A DNA stretch of 64,000 nt from Arthrobotrys musiformis (GCA_036971715.1 JAVHJL010000001.1:1612001-1676000); one strand, 5' to 3'. Positions 12,334 to 24,692 are shown, counted from the stretch's first letter. Translations and numbers: made by a program. Notes: generated by a model from the sequence alone, not told the origin.

Positions 12334-13766
12334 TTTGGGCGTTCGCCGCTGTATTGAGAGATGTTTCCAATAGAGTTGAGCGTCTATCGACTTAAGTTAA
12401 GGATGCTAGATATTTAATATTTAAGATAATTAATCTCGGAAGATAATCGAGACTAGAAATTTAGGAGGGGTAACCTAGCAGTGATCTGAAGATATAGCCT
12501 TTTTGGCGCACAAGTGGGGCTTATCGATACAATTTCTCACTGACCTCGCTAGCAAGACGGCTCACCTGGGTGACTGTGAGTTGTCACTGTCTGCATACAA
12601 GTGCTCTCCTTCCACAGATTGTCTGTTATGTTCAAATCTCAGCTGATCGGCCTCGGGTTCCGCCTGGGTCGAACAATGCAGAAATCAACCGGATCCTGCA
12701 TATTGAGTTGGCAGCCCGCAAGATACCCCTCATGGACTAATTGGCTACGACAAAACAATATTGCACTGCTAACTCGCATCTAAGATTGTTCTAGGGTTTG
12801 ATTTGACGAATTCCATCCATGATATAGCTATATGACCCCAGATATCTGACTCGTTGTAGTTCATTTCGATCCTCTGTATTGTCTTCGTGAGCAAGGGTCA
12901 TAAGTTTTGAGTTGTTGGTGTGGCATCTTTTGCAATTGCGCCATGCATGAGCATTGCGTAGAACAAGAAGGGCCGTGGAAACGTGAACTTGGAGGCCGCT
13001 CCCTTGTACATGTGCTACGATGCGTGGGGTTATACATATAATTAGACCTAATCATTCATGAATATTCATCAGGAAGGGTTGACCTTACTACACTCCTCAG
13101 TCTACGCGTTGACTAATACCTGGGTGGTTGCCCCTAATTAAGGCTTGAGGTCGAGATCGTACTAGTAAGTAACCTGGCGTCGGCCTCTAGATAACTAGGT
13201 GCGCGGGAGTATTACTCGACTAAATACTTAATACGCCCTAAATAGTTAACTTATATTTCTATAATCACATGCACACCTGGGGAGCATCAGTGACGCAGTA
13301 TAAGTTTACAACTATGGAATTCGAACAACCAATATGTGAGTGTTGATACGCACTTATGCACGAAGTTACTCTATCGCTGCTCTTGAAGCTTATATATACT
13401 TCTCTCTAGTTTTGGGATTTTTGACAGTTTCGATTTATAGAATATTATCTCAACGTCAGCATTATAACAATTTCTAGATTCTAACAATCTATGCTAGCAT
13501 ACAATTGGTGTCGAGTATCATTTTCGAGCTCGAGTGTTTCAGTATGAAAATATATTCAACTGTAGAAATTCACAAAGGGTCCGGAATCAGAATATGTTTA
13601 TCCTGTTGCGTGTTCTCGTTTCCACGGTACTCCACTTTGGTATCTAAAGCCTGTCGCCCCTCTTCATAAAGGCTTTTGCCAATTCAGCTGGTATCCTGAT
13701 TATACCACGTTCGCAAACGTCAGTCCGATCAAGTCCATATCGCCCAGTCTCGAAACTAAAATGTTT
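12334..13766. other. gene-poor intergenic tract between STAND gene and terpene cyclase
   Basis: Upstream region of the STAND gene and 3' flank of the terpene cyclase. No open frame with protein-like features, no transposon terminal repeat and no tRNA was recognised. The sequence is AT-rich in places. Confidence 0.4.
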
Positions 13767-15472
13767 TTAACACAGCCTCGTTAGTTGATCGCTGTGCGGA
13801 TACTCTCGACCCGCGAGACCACTTCGGCCCAATGACGCGAGCATAAAATAAAATAAAAGGTGAACAAGAGAACATACCTCCATTCAACGATTCCCAAACA
13901 AACGAAGCAATGCAGCTCCAAAAGTCTTTTCACTTCTGCCATAACGATACTATCCCACCCCATTGTTTCCAACTTCTGCACATTCAAATCCCATCTATTA
14001 TAACAATCATCTAAGGCCCTCCCAACTTCGTCAACTGCTGCTTGCAATGAATATCCTTGATGGCACAGCTTGACAATAGGGTTAGATTTGAAAGAGTAGC
14101 TCTACACAACCCCAAAGTTAGTAGCAAAACACCATCATGATATATATACCCGCCACAGCCTCGGCAATCTTACCAAGTCCCTCTTAATTGATAATACGTC
14201 GTTCTGCCTGGAATTTTCTTGGTATTAGCGACCTATCTTCAAATTGTGGACTAGTTTTTAGGTTATTGCCTACAATCCTATGATATCCGAAACAAGTTCT
14301 TGAGAATCTCGAATGATTTGACACTTAGCTACATCCTCCGGTAGCTGGATGCCAGACGCCCACCTGAAGCGACAAAAAAGAAGTCAACCGCAGCTCTTTG
14401 TCAATTGAACGGATCATAACAAGCCAGACTACAAATCTGCATATACGTACTCTGCTATAATAGAGGCGTTTTGACCACCAGCTGTACCTCGTCTTAAGTC
14501 GATGTGATCTTCGATACTCGTGCCGTCGGTATTCGAGGTGTTGCTCGTATAGTAGACTTGCTTCAACAAGCCTAGCATATACTCTCGAATGGCTTCTTTA
14601 TACCGCTTCTGTAGAACTGCAGATAGGTTTAAATAAGCACTACTCCGCTCACATTCTGGAGTTTAAACTCGAGGGGGATCAGTTTAAATACCTAATGATG
14701 AAGTCTATTTTCATATTAGCGCTTGCATCGTGTTGCATAGGTGACCTATAAGTTTATTTCACGAATAAATTGACCATGGCAACTTACCTCTTTGAGATGA
14801 ATCCAAACTTTCTGAAACATATGCTTCACAGGATCCTGCTCTGCTGAAATTTCCGGATGGTCGTCTTCGAAGATCGCAAGAGTCCCCAAAACTTCTTTCG
14901 TAGCGGCAATAACGTCTTTTTGGAGGTCTCCTTCGTCGAACCCTTAAGAACAAAGGCTTGGGTCAGGGAAGGTGCATTGGCTATATGCATATATGCATAG
15001 CTGGATTCTAACCAAACTTACGATCGTCGAACACAAACTCCTAGTTGAAACATTCAGCGCTAGACTCTATATAGAAGAGGTTAAGAGGGGGATAGCGAAC
15101 CCAATACACCCAAAGAACAGAGGTCCAATGCTTCGACTCTTCTGCATAAGGGGCAAAGTATGCTGGGATTTGCCCAAAATTTGCCTTTACCATATCCTCT
15201 TTTGTTGCCTCATCGTAATTCAAAATTTTTGAGACCCATTCATCCAATTTAGCCCGACCCTCAGCGGAATAGTACGGATTTTGGGTCACTTTTGCTGGGA
15301 AGAACGCGGGGTAAATATTTGGGATTCTAATGACAACTTCTTTAGCATCTCTGGCAGAACCGATCTCCGAAACATTATACCCTTTTTCGGGTAGAACGGG
15401 GTTAAGGTGCGGCAAGAAGTTGGCAGACGATGGCCCCGCTTCGAAGTTTGCGCTACTCTCATATGTAGTCAT
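13767..15472 (-). CDS. class I terpene cyclase (terpenoid synthase fold)
   Basis: Enzyme that ionises a prenyl diphosphate with Mg2+ and cyclises it, probably to a sesquiterpene, in the cytosol. Nine minus-strand exons close the frame exactly to 375 aa: 15472-15101, 15040-15022 (19 nt), 14942-14788, 14704-14692 (13 nt), 14616-14451, 14363-14274, 14207-14174, 14101-13878, 13821-13767. The Asp-rich metal motif FDDRFDEG (D129, D130, D133) is created by joining the 19-nt exon to the next. The second metal site reads NDVLSIKRD (N274, S278, D282), with Asp where Glu is commonest. The start IRIPNIYPAFFP and the late GYSLQAAVDEVG fit the fungal/bacterial-type cyclase family. Weak points are the GTTCGC donor of intron 1 and the last exon, whose ending WSGLAGREY only loosely matches the usual terminal RY motif. 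No cytochrome P450 or other tailoring gene is adjacent. Confidence 0.85.
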
Positions 15473-17185
15473 GGTTGCGAAATAGTGTCTTCTCCAATTT
15501 GGAACGTTTGTAGTTTGATCTTAAGATATTGATCTTGGAGGTTCACTGTGATGTGAATATTATTGCTGGCCGGGCTTGGTAATACTGCAATGTTGGATGA
15601 CTGAGAACGATTGCAACTTTAAACTGAGACCGATACAGAGGCTTTAGCCTTCCTTTTAAATACCAATTGATGTTGGATTGTGCATAGGACCAACTTGTAA
15701 TTCAACGAAATGAAAGACCCTATGGTAGCACTCTGATTTACCCAGAGGCAGGTCCAGTCCACTATCAGATCGTATACACACGAGTGCGTAAGCCGGTACT
15801 TACCGGCCGTGCGCGGCTTGATTCATCGATTGGTATTCACGATATCTATAGCCAGTTCGTAGCATACGTCGCTGGGCCTACTTTCAAGCACTGGCTGGCC
15901 ATAGTTATGGACTGATGCACTGAGCTAATTCAATATTCATGCTTAGCTGTGCAAACGGCTATCACAAATTCCTCGATGCACGTCGATAGCAAGAAAATGC
16001 CAACTATATAGGTTGGAGTCTGCAGGGAAGATAGTTACGACAAATTCTTAAAGTATGATGCAGTTCCAAAATATTTAGCGGGTGCATAAATGTCACATAT
16101 ATATACAGATATTCAGCAGACAATCGGCGGGCTTCGTTGGTTCAGAGAGTACATTCCGGCGGGGCCTTGTACGTATACGAGGTAAATTTCCGTTCAACAA
16201 TCGATAGTGTTGTATTGTGCAATCGCGCGTGGAATGTAGCTAGAGACCGTGCATGACCATGTAGCACTCCAACTGGCAACCAACAGAATCGTTTATCTGA
16301 GGTCGGCATGTACATGTACGTTAAAGTTTATATTGATAGAGAATCGATACGGTTTGCTCTTATCAGCTCCTGGATTCGAGACTAAAGGTACGGCACCCTG
16401 CATTAGAAAATTCCGTTGCTGTGCAGGTCGTCTCGTGACTAATGCACTTCAGGCCTGTGCATGCATGCAGGGAAATGGAAGGGGTTCCATTCCAACGCAT
16501 TACCCTGGACCGGACCATGCAAGGCCGTGGACGATCTAAAGCGTAAATTTTATGAATTCGCATTTCAACGATAGGGATCCCGTATCTAGCTACTTGCAAC
16601 GCTGACAGCTATATGTATACATATATGTTAGACCTTGGCCACACGTATAAACATAACTTGTCTCGTAAACTAAATGCTGCTGCGGATGCACATAACCCGC
16701 ATGTTGACTGAAGCACTTGAAGTAAGGGATCAATATCTTTCGGTTTTCATTCAATATAATCCGACTTCAGATCCGGAGCTTCCAGTATTCTTTATTTAGG
16801 TGTAGAGTTTCTCGCTGGAAACCCCCACCCGGTCCCGGTTTCGATTCGGAGCAGCTAAGGTTCGGTATACTCGGGTAAACTCAGGGATATATATCAAGCG
16901 GAATGCACGAATCTGTATCCCGCCTCTCTTTGCGATTCCTTATCCATATCATGGTATCATAGAAACTTAACTTCAAATTCGTAGGCTAGCGGCCGCGGCT
17001 TTTATTTACCATTTGAAAGTGCCAGTGAGTCCAGTAGCATCTGGTTTACGAGATAAAGTGAGCCTGAATATGAAATTTGACACCATAAAATTTTATTTTC
17101 TCTTTCGATATTAGAATACCTTAAATGGACGTCACCGCAAAATACGCATGTACCTCTTTCGGGTCGAATTTTCATGACTCTGAGT
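15473..17185. other. gene-poor intergenic tract upstream of terpene cyclase
   Basis: 1.7 kb without a supportable gene. It holds the terpene cyclase promoter and the 3' flank of the F-box gene. Open frames at 16249-16539 and 16363-16599 overlap each other on opposite strands and have no family features. No repeats long enough to call by eye. Confidence 0.4.
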
Positions 17186-18590
17186 CTATAAAGAGATATC
17201 TCGATCGTATGGTTTGGGTATATAGCCTGCCTCTTCTTCGGTATCCAGCCTCCACCCACCTTCAAGCCCGGGACCTCTTCTAATATTGATTGCGAAAATC
17301 GCATCACGTCTCCCATTCCACGTAAAAGACTCTATCGAAAATACGACTTTTTCCAACCCCGACGACCCAGCTTTTACCCACTGGCCAACCAAATCTTCTA
17401 ATCTTTTCTCGCCAAGATATACTTTTGAACAATAATCGGAGTTACTGATGTCAATACCGAGTAGATCCACGTATTCATAAAGCCGAGGAAGCCTAACCCT
17501 TCTCAGGGACTTCAGCTTTTTGATGGCTTTAGATAATGTTTCTTCTTGTATTGATAACAGATTGGCTAATGCCGGGGTACAATAAGAGTATGGCGCTGAA
17601 GGACCGTCAGATAACGCCAAAACTTGCACATTGGGGAGCCAATTCCCGATATCTGCAATATGGTGCAGAGAGTATCCGGAAGAAATGATCGTAATATTTG
17701 TTAAAGACGAAAATGTCGATGGCCATATCCAATTCGGTGGGGTTTGGTCCGCTGGGCGTGGATGAATTATCCTGTTAGCCATGATTCGAAGCTCTTTGAG
17801 AGTGCCTGCCGAGGTATTAATGAGGAGGTTCACATCTGGCGGCGCTTTTAAATCCGGTAACAATGTAAATTCTGAAAGGGAAACTCCCAACTTAGTCAAC
17901 CGCCTTGGCATTGGCGGAAGCTCCGTCGGTTTAGTGGGATCGATTAATGGCCCCAGGAAATCTTGAGCCGCCTTCGGTAAAGTCTTGTACCGTTGCTGTG
18001 CATCGAGAGGCAAATTCGTGTGAAGTCCCAAAGCCATATAGGGGGTGGGGAAATCACGGGTGACTTCACGTCCAATTGAGAACTTCTCGATGTCAAGAGC
18101 CTGAAGAGTCTCGAAGGCCGGACTGGTTGAGATTTTGGTCAAAATGGCCTGGATTATATTGGCTTCGAATCCATCTAGCACGTTGTACAAGTCTATTTGG
18201 AGCCTCGTGACGTATGGGAAATGGCTAAATGCTTCCATCAAGATGCGATATGTATCGATTGTGCGAAGAAGCTCTTCGGGATACGCAAGACGCGGCAGAG
18301 CCATTGAAATTTCTCTGCAGTCATATTAGCCTCTGAAAATAATAAAGGAATTCTTTGTTTTAGAAGCTATAAGCCTACCGAACCACTGGCCGCAGGTGTG
18401 CAAAGTCGCCCCCTTCGGCGAAAAGAGATGCACCCTTCACACCTCTCCAAACTATGCAACGGAAAATTATTGGGCTTGTCCAACTCCTCCACTGTTTCGA
18501 ACATAGAGATAACTGCCATATTTCCTCCTCTGAAGCGTGAGAAAGAATTTCGTCTATCAGCTCCCGGGGTAAGGTCGAAAGCGGAGCCAT
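17186..18590 (-). CDS. F-box protein, uncharacterised
   Basis: Two exons, 18590-18379 and 18314-17186, giving about 446 aa. Residues 4-50 read as an F-box (TLPRELIDEILSHASEEEIWQLSLCSK then a WRSW...IIFRCIVW tail), which recruits Skp1 of an SCF ubiquitin ligase. The remainder is leucine-rich and irregular, as in fungal F-box proteins whose C-terminal part binds the substrate; no substrate can be proposed. The intron uses a GTAGGC donor and the acceptor CTGCAG 14 bases before an internal ATG; an upstream GCTAAT is a good branch site. The exon joins as VVR-EIS in frame. The reading frame is otherwise intact. Confidence 0.78.
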
Positions 18591-20751
18591 TGATGATGTA
18601 CCGGATTACGCCGCTACCTTAGAGTTACGGATCCTATTTGCTATTTTCTCGATTTCCGAAAAAGAAGCTATAGTCATGAGCATTCAGATAGCTATTTAAT
18701 CAATTGGGTGCGGCCCTTCTAGCTTTTGCATTCGCGCGCGTGTACACGCGCAAGGCCTAACAATAAGGCCGATAGTATAGGAAACTCGGGGGCTCTGGCT
18801 AGAGACTTGCGCCAGAAGTAGGGTATCGAAACTAATTCACTATAAATCTAAGAAATCTCCGCGCCGTTGAGCATGAGGGAGGATTGTTGTATCACGTCGA
18901 CGATAGCTATATCGATAGATTGGATCCTTAGACCAACGGAACCTGTAATTATCAGCCACTTCAAATCACACAGCACGGCCACATGCTCTGGGACGACAGC
19001 CACATGTAATTATCCAACAAACAACACGGTTTATCACTTCGAAGTTTCGGCCCCATCCTAGGCGGCATACCCAGGATAGTGTAGTAGAGTGTCGGCTCGG
19101 GACCGGTATCGTATTCAGTCCGAGCTATATATTCTGACCATTATCTTAATGCATTAACTATAGAGCAAGATCGCGGGAAACTAGGATATATAGTCGGCAT
19201 AGAGTACTATACGATGTGACATTCAGGGTGGGTGGTGGCTGAGCTTGTGGAGAACGATAGTCGAAAATTGGATTCAACATGTCAACAGAAAGCAATTGGG
19301 GTCAAAAGAAGCGATATATGTACAAATAATGTTTGAGATCCATCTATTCCCCTGTTAGAGCTCTAGTATATGATCGTTTTAATGCTACTTCAAGGGACGT
19401 AAAACGGTGTAGGGATACGTGGTGTGAAACGAGTCGGCTGTGCTGGTGCGAACACAATTCAGCGAACTTGCATATGTTAGCTAGCTGGATAATTTGACTG
19501 TGGGGCCTTATCAAAGTTACGCACTTACATCAGATTCGCAGAGGCACTCATGTACTCGTATTCATCTATAGGACGATAACTAGTAGATCGAAGGCAACCA
19601 AATGATATTAGGCTAGCTATGTGCTCTAACTAGGTCTCGAGTCGGACTATAGCTATCAACCAAGTGACCATGATCGCTCTCGGAGGTGGGGTCAATCGGC
19701 GCCAAATCCACCGGTTCTCTTTTAAAGGTTTCCCCTAAAACTGGTAGTTTTCAAGGGGGAGGAGAGCCAGTCAGTCAGCCTCATACGTAACCTAATTAGA
19801 TAATGGAACAAAAGAGCCGCAAGAAGGTCGGAAAATTCTCAAATGAGTTTCCAGAAGACAGGCCCTGGAGCTCTGCACACATGGGCCGCCCCGCTTCTCG
19901 CTCAAATGGAGCGAGTGCATTGACTTTTTTTGCTAAGCTTTCTTCCGTGCTGTAGGGGGACATTTTCCGGGTTCTGGAGCCGTGGCGTTTAGAGCGCATA
20001 GACCCCATCTGATATCATTCGTTTTAATAAGCATGCAGATTAATTGCGGTGAAAGAACCCAATGCGGTATGATTGGGCTTATAATTTACGGCTTCAGTGT
20101 CCGTCTCCCCAGGCCACGTGCATGTGCTTGAATCAACGATGTTGCATGGGTGATATGGGTCTAGCTCATACGATCCATATCAGGTCAGCGAACCAGACTA
20201 GGTTGCTTTGAGGTCAACCAGGTTGTGGCGAGGGTGATGTAACAACGCAAATCCCGGACAAAATGCAACATCCGTCACCGTCTCCAAGTATTTCGACGTT
20301 TGGGCGCAAAAATTCGGAAACCGGCAGATCTTCTGGTGTGATTTTGGTGAAGATTCTGAGGCGGGGTCTCGTATTCGTTTCATAAGGCATACCACAGGTG
20401 GTTTGCGAGGCACACTTGAGGTTGACCCAATATCGTTCGTTCCGACAATGCTATTGATGAAATATAATAGCCAAAAGTTATTCTCCCCTGCAGCTATCCC
20501 GGATCCCTGTAGCTACCCCTGGCATCCAACGTTTATCCGAGCATTAACTCAAAATGAAACAACCGTTAGTGACCCAACCAATGTGTTGATTGATTTTAGA
20601 GCTCGAGATCTATACGAGCAGAATGGTCACAGCTTGGTTACAAGACCGCGGAATTATATCATGATCTATAAAATTCGACGTCTATATAACAGTCAAGAGG
20701 CTCCAGCATTGATGTTGTAAATGCATCTTCTTCAGCCAGACAGCAATCAAA
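18591..20751. other. gene-poor intergenic tract
   Basis: 2.2 kb with no supportable gene. It separates the divergent F-box gene and carboxylesterase gene and contains a TATA box near its right end. Several short open frames exist on both strands but none shows a domain, a signal peptide or plausible splicing. Confidence 0.4.
20683..20689 (+). promoter_or_regulatory. TATA box of the carboxylesterase gene
   Basis: TATATAA 63 bases upstream of the ATG at 20752, in otherwise mixed sequence. Position and sequence fit a core promoter element. Transcript start not known. Confidence 0.4.
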
Positions 20752-22960
20752 ATGAAGAGCATTACGAGGGAAATCATTTTCATGGGAGCATTCGGTCTTG
20801 CCATTGCGGCACCGAGTCCTCAATCTCTTGGAACATCATTGACAATTCTCAAAGACAATGATTTCTACGGTAAGGAATAAATTATATATCGTCAAGCATA
20901 GTATACTGATAGTTATGCTGTAGCGCAATTCTCTACTCGAACGTCTTCTGCTATCCTGATCGAACAGCCCAAAACATTCGCTTCAGCTAAATCTACTTGT
21001 TCATCTCTTTCGGAAGGACTTTGGTCTCCAGAGCTTCAGAGCTTTGCAGCTGGAGTAAACAACACTCTTTCATACCAAGCCTACCTCCGCAAGTTCTCCT
21101 ATAGCCAGCAATTCTGGGTTGCGGACGCCGACCCGGCTACTAAACCCAAAGACACATGCAGAGCTATTGACCTTGCTGGAAAGGTTCGTCCGTTGGACTG
21201 CAATCGCCAGCTTCCAGCCCTCTGTTCCCACAGCGCGCCACTCAGCAATTTTAGCTATTGGGACACATCCGAGAAATACAGAGTTACCGTATCGTCTGGG
21301 AGCCAAAAGATCACTGGGTTTAGAGATGGATTTGGATTCAGATTCAGGAGTATCAGATACGCATCAAATCCTGGAAGATTCCAGCACACATCCGTATTTA
21401 ACGGCCCAAGCGATGTCGAAGCTCTGGAGTACAAGAAGATGTGCAGGCAATGGCATGATGGAGAAGACATCGGAGCCGAAGACTGCTTCTTCTTGAATAT
21501 TGTAACTCCATACCTTCCCGGACCTAATACTCCATCGTGCAATCTTAAGCCAGTTTTGTTCTGGATCCATGGCGGTAGCAACGTAGAAGTTGATGGCAAC
21601 CGCGGCCACTCCGACGGTGTCAATACGGCCACACGTGGTGATGTGGTCGTCGTTAAAATCAACTACAGACTCGGACATTTCGGATGGCTGGCAGTCGACG
21701 GAACGCCCATCACGGGAAACTACGGACTTGGGGACATGATTACTAGCCTCAAGTGGGTCCGAAAGAACATCAAAGCTTTCGGTGGAGATCCGGACCGTAT
21801 TACCATTGGCGGAGACTCTGCCGGAGCATCTAATGTCCGGGCGTTAATGGCATCCGAAGCGGCGAAAGGACTTTTCAGCGCAGCAATCATGGAATCGCTG
21901 CCAATTGGCTGGTTCCCAGTCAACTTGTTCTCCCACTGGCTTTCGATCCCAGAGTCAACTGGCATATTTGGGCCAACGATTCTTCAAGAGACTGGTTGCG
22001 CCACCGCAGCGAATATCGCAGAATGTTTGGTTAATGTTGATCCAGCAATTCTTACTCCTATTTCTTCCCCTCTCGGACAGTAAGTTTTTGATTTTTCAAA
22101 ACATTCGCTAGTTCCTGCAGCGTGGTACTAATGAATCACTTAACAGTCTCGCCTTCCCAGTCCTCGACAATATTATACTAAAGACCTCAGATTTGCAAGT
22201 AACCGGCAAAGGCTACGTCGCTGACGTCCCACTTCTCATGGGCGTAAACCGCGACGAAGATTCGATTCAATTGTCTCCATTCTACGGTATCCCCGATACT
22301 TACACTTACCTCGAGTACATCAGCCAAGCCATCATCTTCAAGGACATCACAGGGTTTGCCAACCACCCCGCATTCCCACTACCCCCCGGAGATGCGGCTT
22401 TATCAGCTTTCAACCAGACCCAAAGAATCCTCAGTGACGGTGCCGTCAAGTGCCTCAATTGGGCCACCGCGTATTCCGCTGCCAAACATAAGGTCCTGCC
22501 TAAGGTTTTCGCATACGAGTTCAATCGCACATACCAACCAGTAGAGTACACGAGCCCCCTGTGCGAGCCACCAATTACTGCTTCACACCCCTTCGGAGAT
22601 CCGGATGCGGAGTACTTTAAATGCCATAGCGGTGAAGTCAATATCGTTCATGGTGAATTGCTTTACTACGGCCGAAATATTCGAGACGAGCATGATATCC
22701 CATTCCAGCAGTTGGTCATAGACTATTGGACCGCTTATCTGTGGAACCAAGACCCGAACCCAAAGCCCGGATACTTGAAGGCGAGAGGATATTTGGGTAC
22801 CCTGAGCCAAGTTACTGCTGCCGGAAAATGGGAAAGCGTTAACACACGACAACCGAAGATGATGAGACTGCAGTGGAACGGTGGATCGACCGATCTCAGC
22901 GAGAAAGCGCAATGCGAGGCTTTGGAATTCCCATTCACCTATTTCGAGCAAGCGCTCTAG
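20752..22960 (+). CDS. secreted type B carboxylesterase with N-terminal C-type-lectin-like domain
   Basis: Predicted secreted esterase/lipase of the alpha/beta-hydrolase cholinesterase-type family. Exons 20752-20869, 20924-22079 and 22147-22960 give 695 aa. Residues 1-20 form a signal peptide ending in AIAA. Residues 40-142 have the pattern of a C-type-lectin-like fold: an alanine-rich helix before C65, LWS at 72-74, FWVAD at 103-107 in the place of WIGL, then C118, C132 and C140 with the ending LPALC. The esterase domain starts near residue 150: RYA...R, EDCFFLNIVTP, oxyanion WIHGGS, nucleophile GGDSAGA (Ser338), acid Glu462 in VNRDED and His593 in NIVHGE. The nucleophile elbow has Asp where GESAG is commoner. 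The extra domain makes the protein about 100-140 aa longer than a plain family member. It may bind a glycan or glycoprotein substrate; that is inference. It stands alone next to a gene-poor tract. Confidence 0.88.
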
Positions 22961-23385
22961 GCACTTCGAGGTGGAGAATCATGATCGATCGCCCAACTAT
23001 ACTATAATGTTCACACTTAGATGTACTGTCAATTTTAATCACTTTACAGTATTGTATACTTCTCAAAACTATAATTATTTCTTCAAAAACATGTATCTAT
23101 TGTTATCCCGTGCGGGCCAAAAGTTCAATTGGTACCGCGGCTAGCTAGGTCACGATAGTATAATAACAATGCATAACATCTAAACTATGAGCACCAGGGT
23201 AAATTTCTTGTTGTTTCTGCCAAAATGCAACATCCACGTAACCCCGAGTAGTCTCTTATCACCGACTCCGGAAACACTTGCCGCCGAGGCCTGATTCATA
23301 AGCCAATGAAATCAATTAAATCTCTTCAAGGAATTTTACAACCCATGGCAGCATCCATTCAAATACACATTTCAAATTGACAAAG
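22961..23385. other. intergenic region
   Basis: 3' flank of the carboxylesterase and promoter of the AIM32-like gene. No coding potential seen. Confidence 0.45.
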
Positions 23386-24692
23386 ATGAGGGCGAATTCG
23401 AGCATCTGGAGGGCAATGAGCCGGACACAATGCCTCCGCGGTTTGGGAGGAAAACACTGTCACGCTGTCAGCTTTGGCTCCGGCCCTCGGTTCCAATTGC
23501 CGCCTTCAAGATGCATAAATCCAACAGTCAACACATTTCGGATTCGAACATATTCGTCGGCTGAACCGAAGAGGGTTCCCGAGACTACATTCGACGAAAA
23601 TTCCGAGGCTGCAGCAAAGGTTCCTATAGTTGAGACATGCCCTTGTCAACAGGAATATGAATCAGAGATAGGAGTACCGGACCTAAAGGGCCTTGAAATT
23701 GACACAAAGAGCCGTCTGGCGGGTGTTATTACTCGTCACTATCGCCATGTTTTAATTCATACCGGGACTATCGATTGGCCGAAGAAAATTGAAGATGCTC
23801 AGTCGGCGCCTTGGAATGCGAGCGGAGAAGATATTACACCTATCGCAGCTAATCTGAAGACTTTAGTATCTGGAAAGGGATTCTATGCTGATGTATGCTT
23901 CAAAGCTGGTGGCTTTCCCTTGCTCAAGTGACGCACCGCTAATAATCCCTAGCCATTTCATCCAGTTCTTGTCACCAACACTTCGCTTCCAATAAACCCT
24001 TCGGCGGCGGAAGAGGGCCACGGAACGATAACAGTATTTCCAGAGGGCATAGAAATCACATCAATACCGAATAAAATCGACAGTCTTACATCTTTTGTAA
24101 AATCCTTTCTGGTTGCTCCTTCAAACGCTTTACGTCCCACAGAAAGCGACCGCGGCACTTTCTCAACAAAAAAGATAACAAAACCAGTGATATTGACTTG
24201 TTCACACGGAAGCCGGGATGAAAGATGCGGGATTCTTGGACCCGCAATAACAGCGGCATTCAAGGAATTCTTAGGGAACGACAAGGAAGTCCAGGCCTAT
24301 GGACTCGATTGCATCGTCGGCGATGTTTCGCATATTGGCGGGCATAAATTCGCTGGAAACGTGATAATACACCTTCCTGGCGACCACCTGCTTTCTAAAG
24401 CAATAAATGCGGCGTCAACACTTGCGCCCCAGGCATTTGAGATGGAGGGTGGTAGCGCGACCGTGACACCCGCCGATGGCGTCTCAATTTGGTACGGCCG
24501 TGTAATGCCATACCATGTTGGTTAGTACACACATCCCAACATCCATATATTGGTACTTTTACTAACAAACAGATCGCAGCGGGGATCGTCCGGAAAACAC
24601 TGCTGGAAGGCAAAATCATACAGGAATTACTTAGAGGGATCAACAATTCCAACGGTGAATTGGTAGACCTGGCAAGCATCGGATTGAAATGA
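23386..24692 (+). CDS. AIM32: AIM32-like thioredoxin-fold 2Fe-2S ferredoxin, mitochondrial
   Basis: Member of the Apd1/Aim32 (sucrase/ferredoxin-like) family. Exons 23386-23892, 23953-24520 and 24580-24692 give 395 aa. The Arg/Ser-rich N-terminus (MRANSSIWRAMSRTQ, then RIRTYSS) looks like a mitochondrial presequence. The C-terminal domain carries C252-x8-C261 (TCSHGSRDERC) and H296-x3-H300 (SHIGGH), the Cys2His2 set that holds the unusual bis-histidinyl 2Fe-2S cluster in this family. The last intron is delicate: the nearest AG (24572) would break the frame, while the AG at 24579, seven bases later, gives HVAGIVRKTLLEGK, which fits the family's conserved HV-x-x-IV segment. Yeast Aim32 has been tied to mitochondrial redox quality control. 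No sign of damage. Confidence 0.88.

Noticed and set aside
12601..12783. possible tRNA or small gene near 12.6-12.8 kb
   Set aside because: A GTTCAAATC-like segment suggested a B box, but no acceptor stem or anticodon arm could be paired.
821..22960. terpene biosynthetic gene cluster linking the ABC transporter, cyclase and esterase
   Set aside because: No P450, prenyl-diphosphate synthase, oxidoreductase or cluster regulator is adjacent, and a housekeeping serine gene and a STAND gene lie between. Co-expression data would be needed.
23377..23385. three-codon upstream extension of the AIM32-like frame
   Set aside because: It begins with TTG; the first ATG is at 23386 and starts a good mitochondrial presequence.
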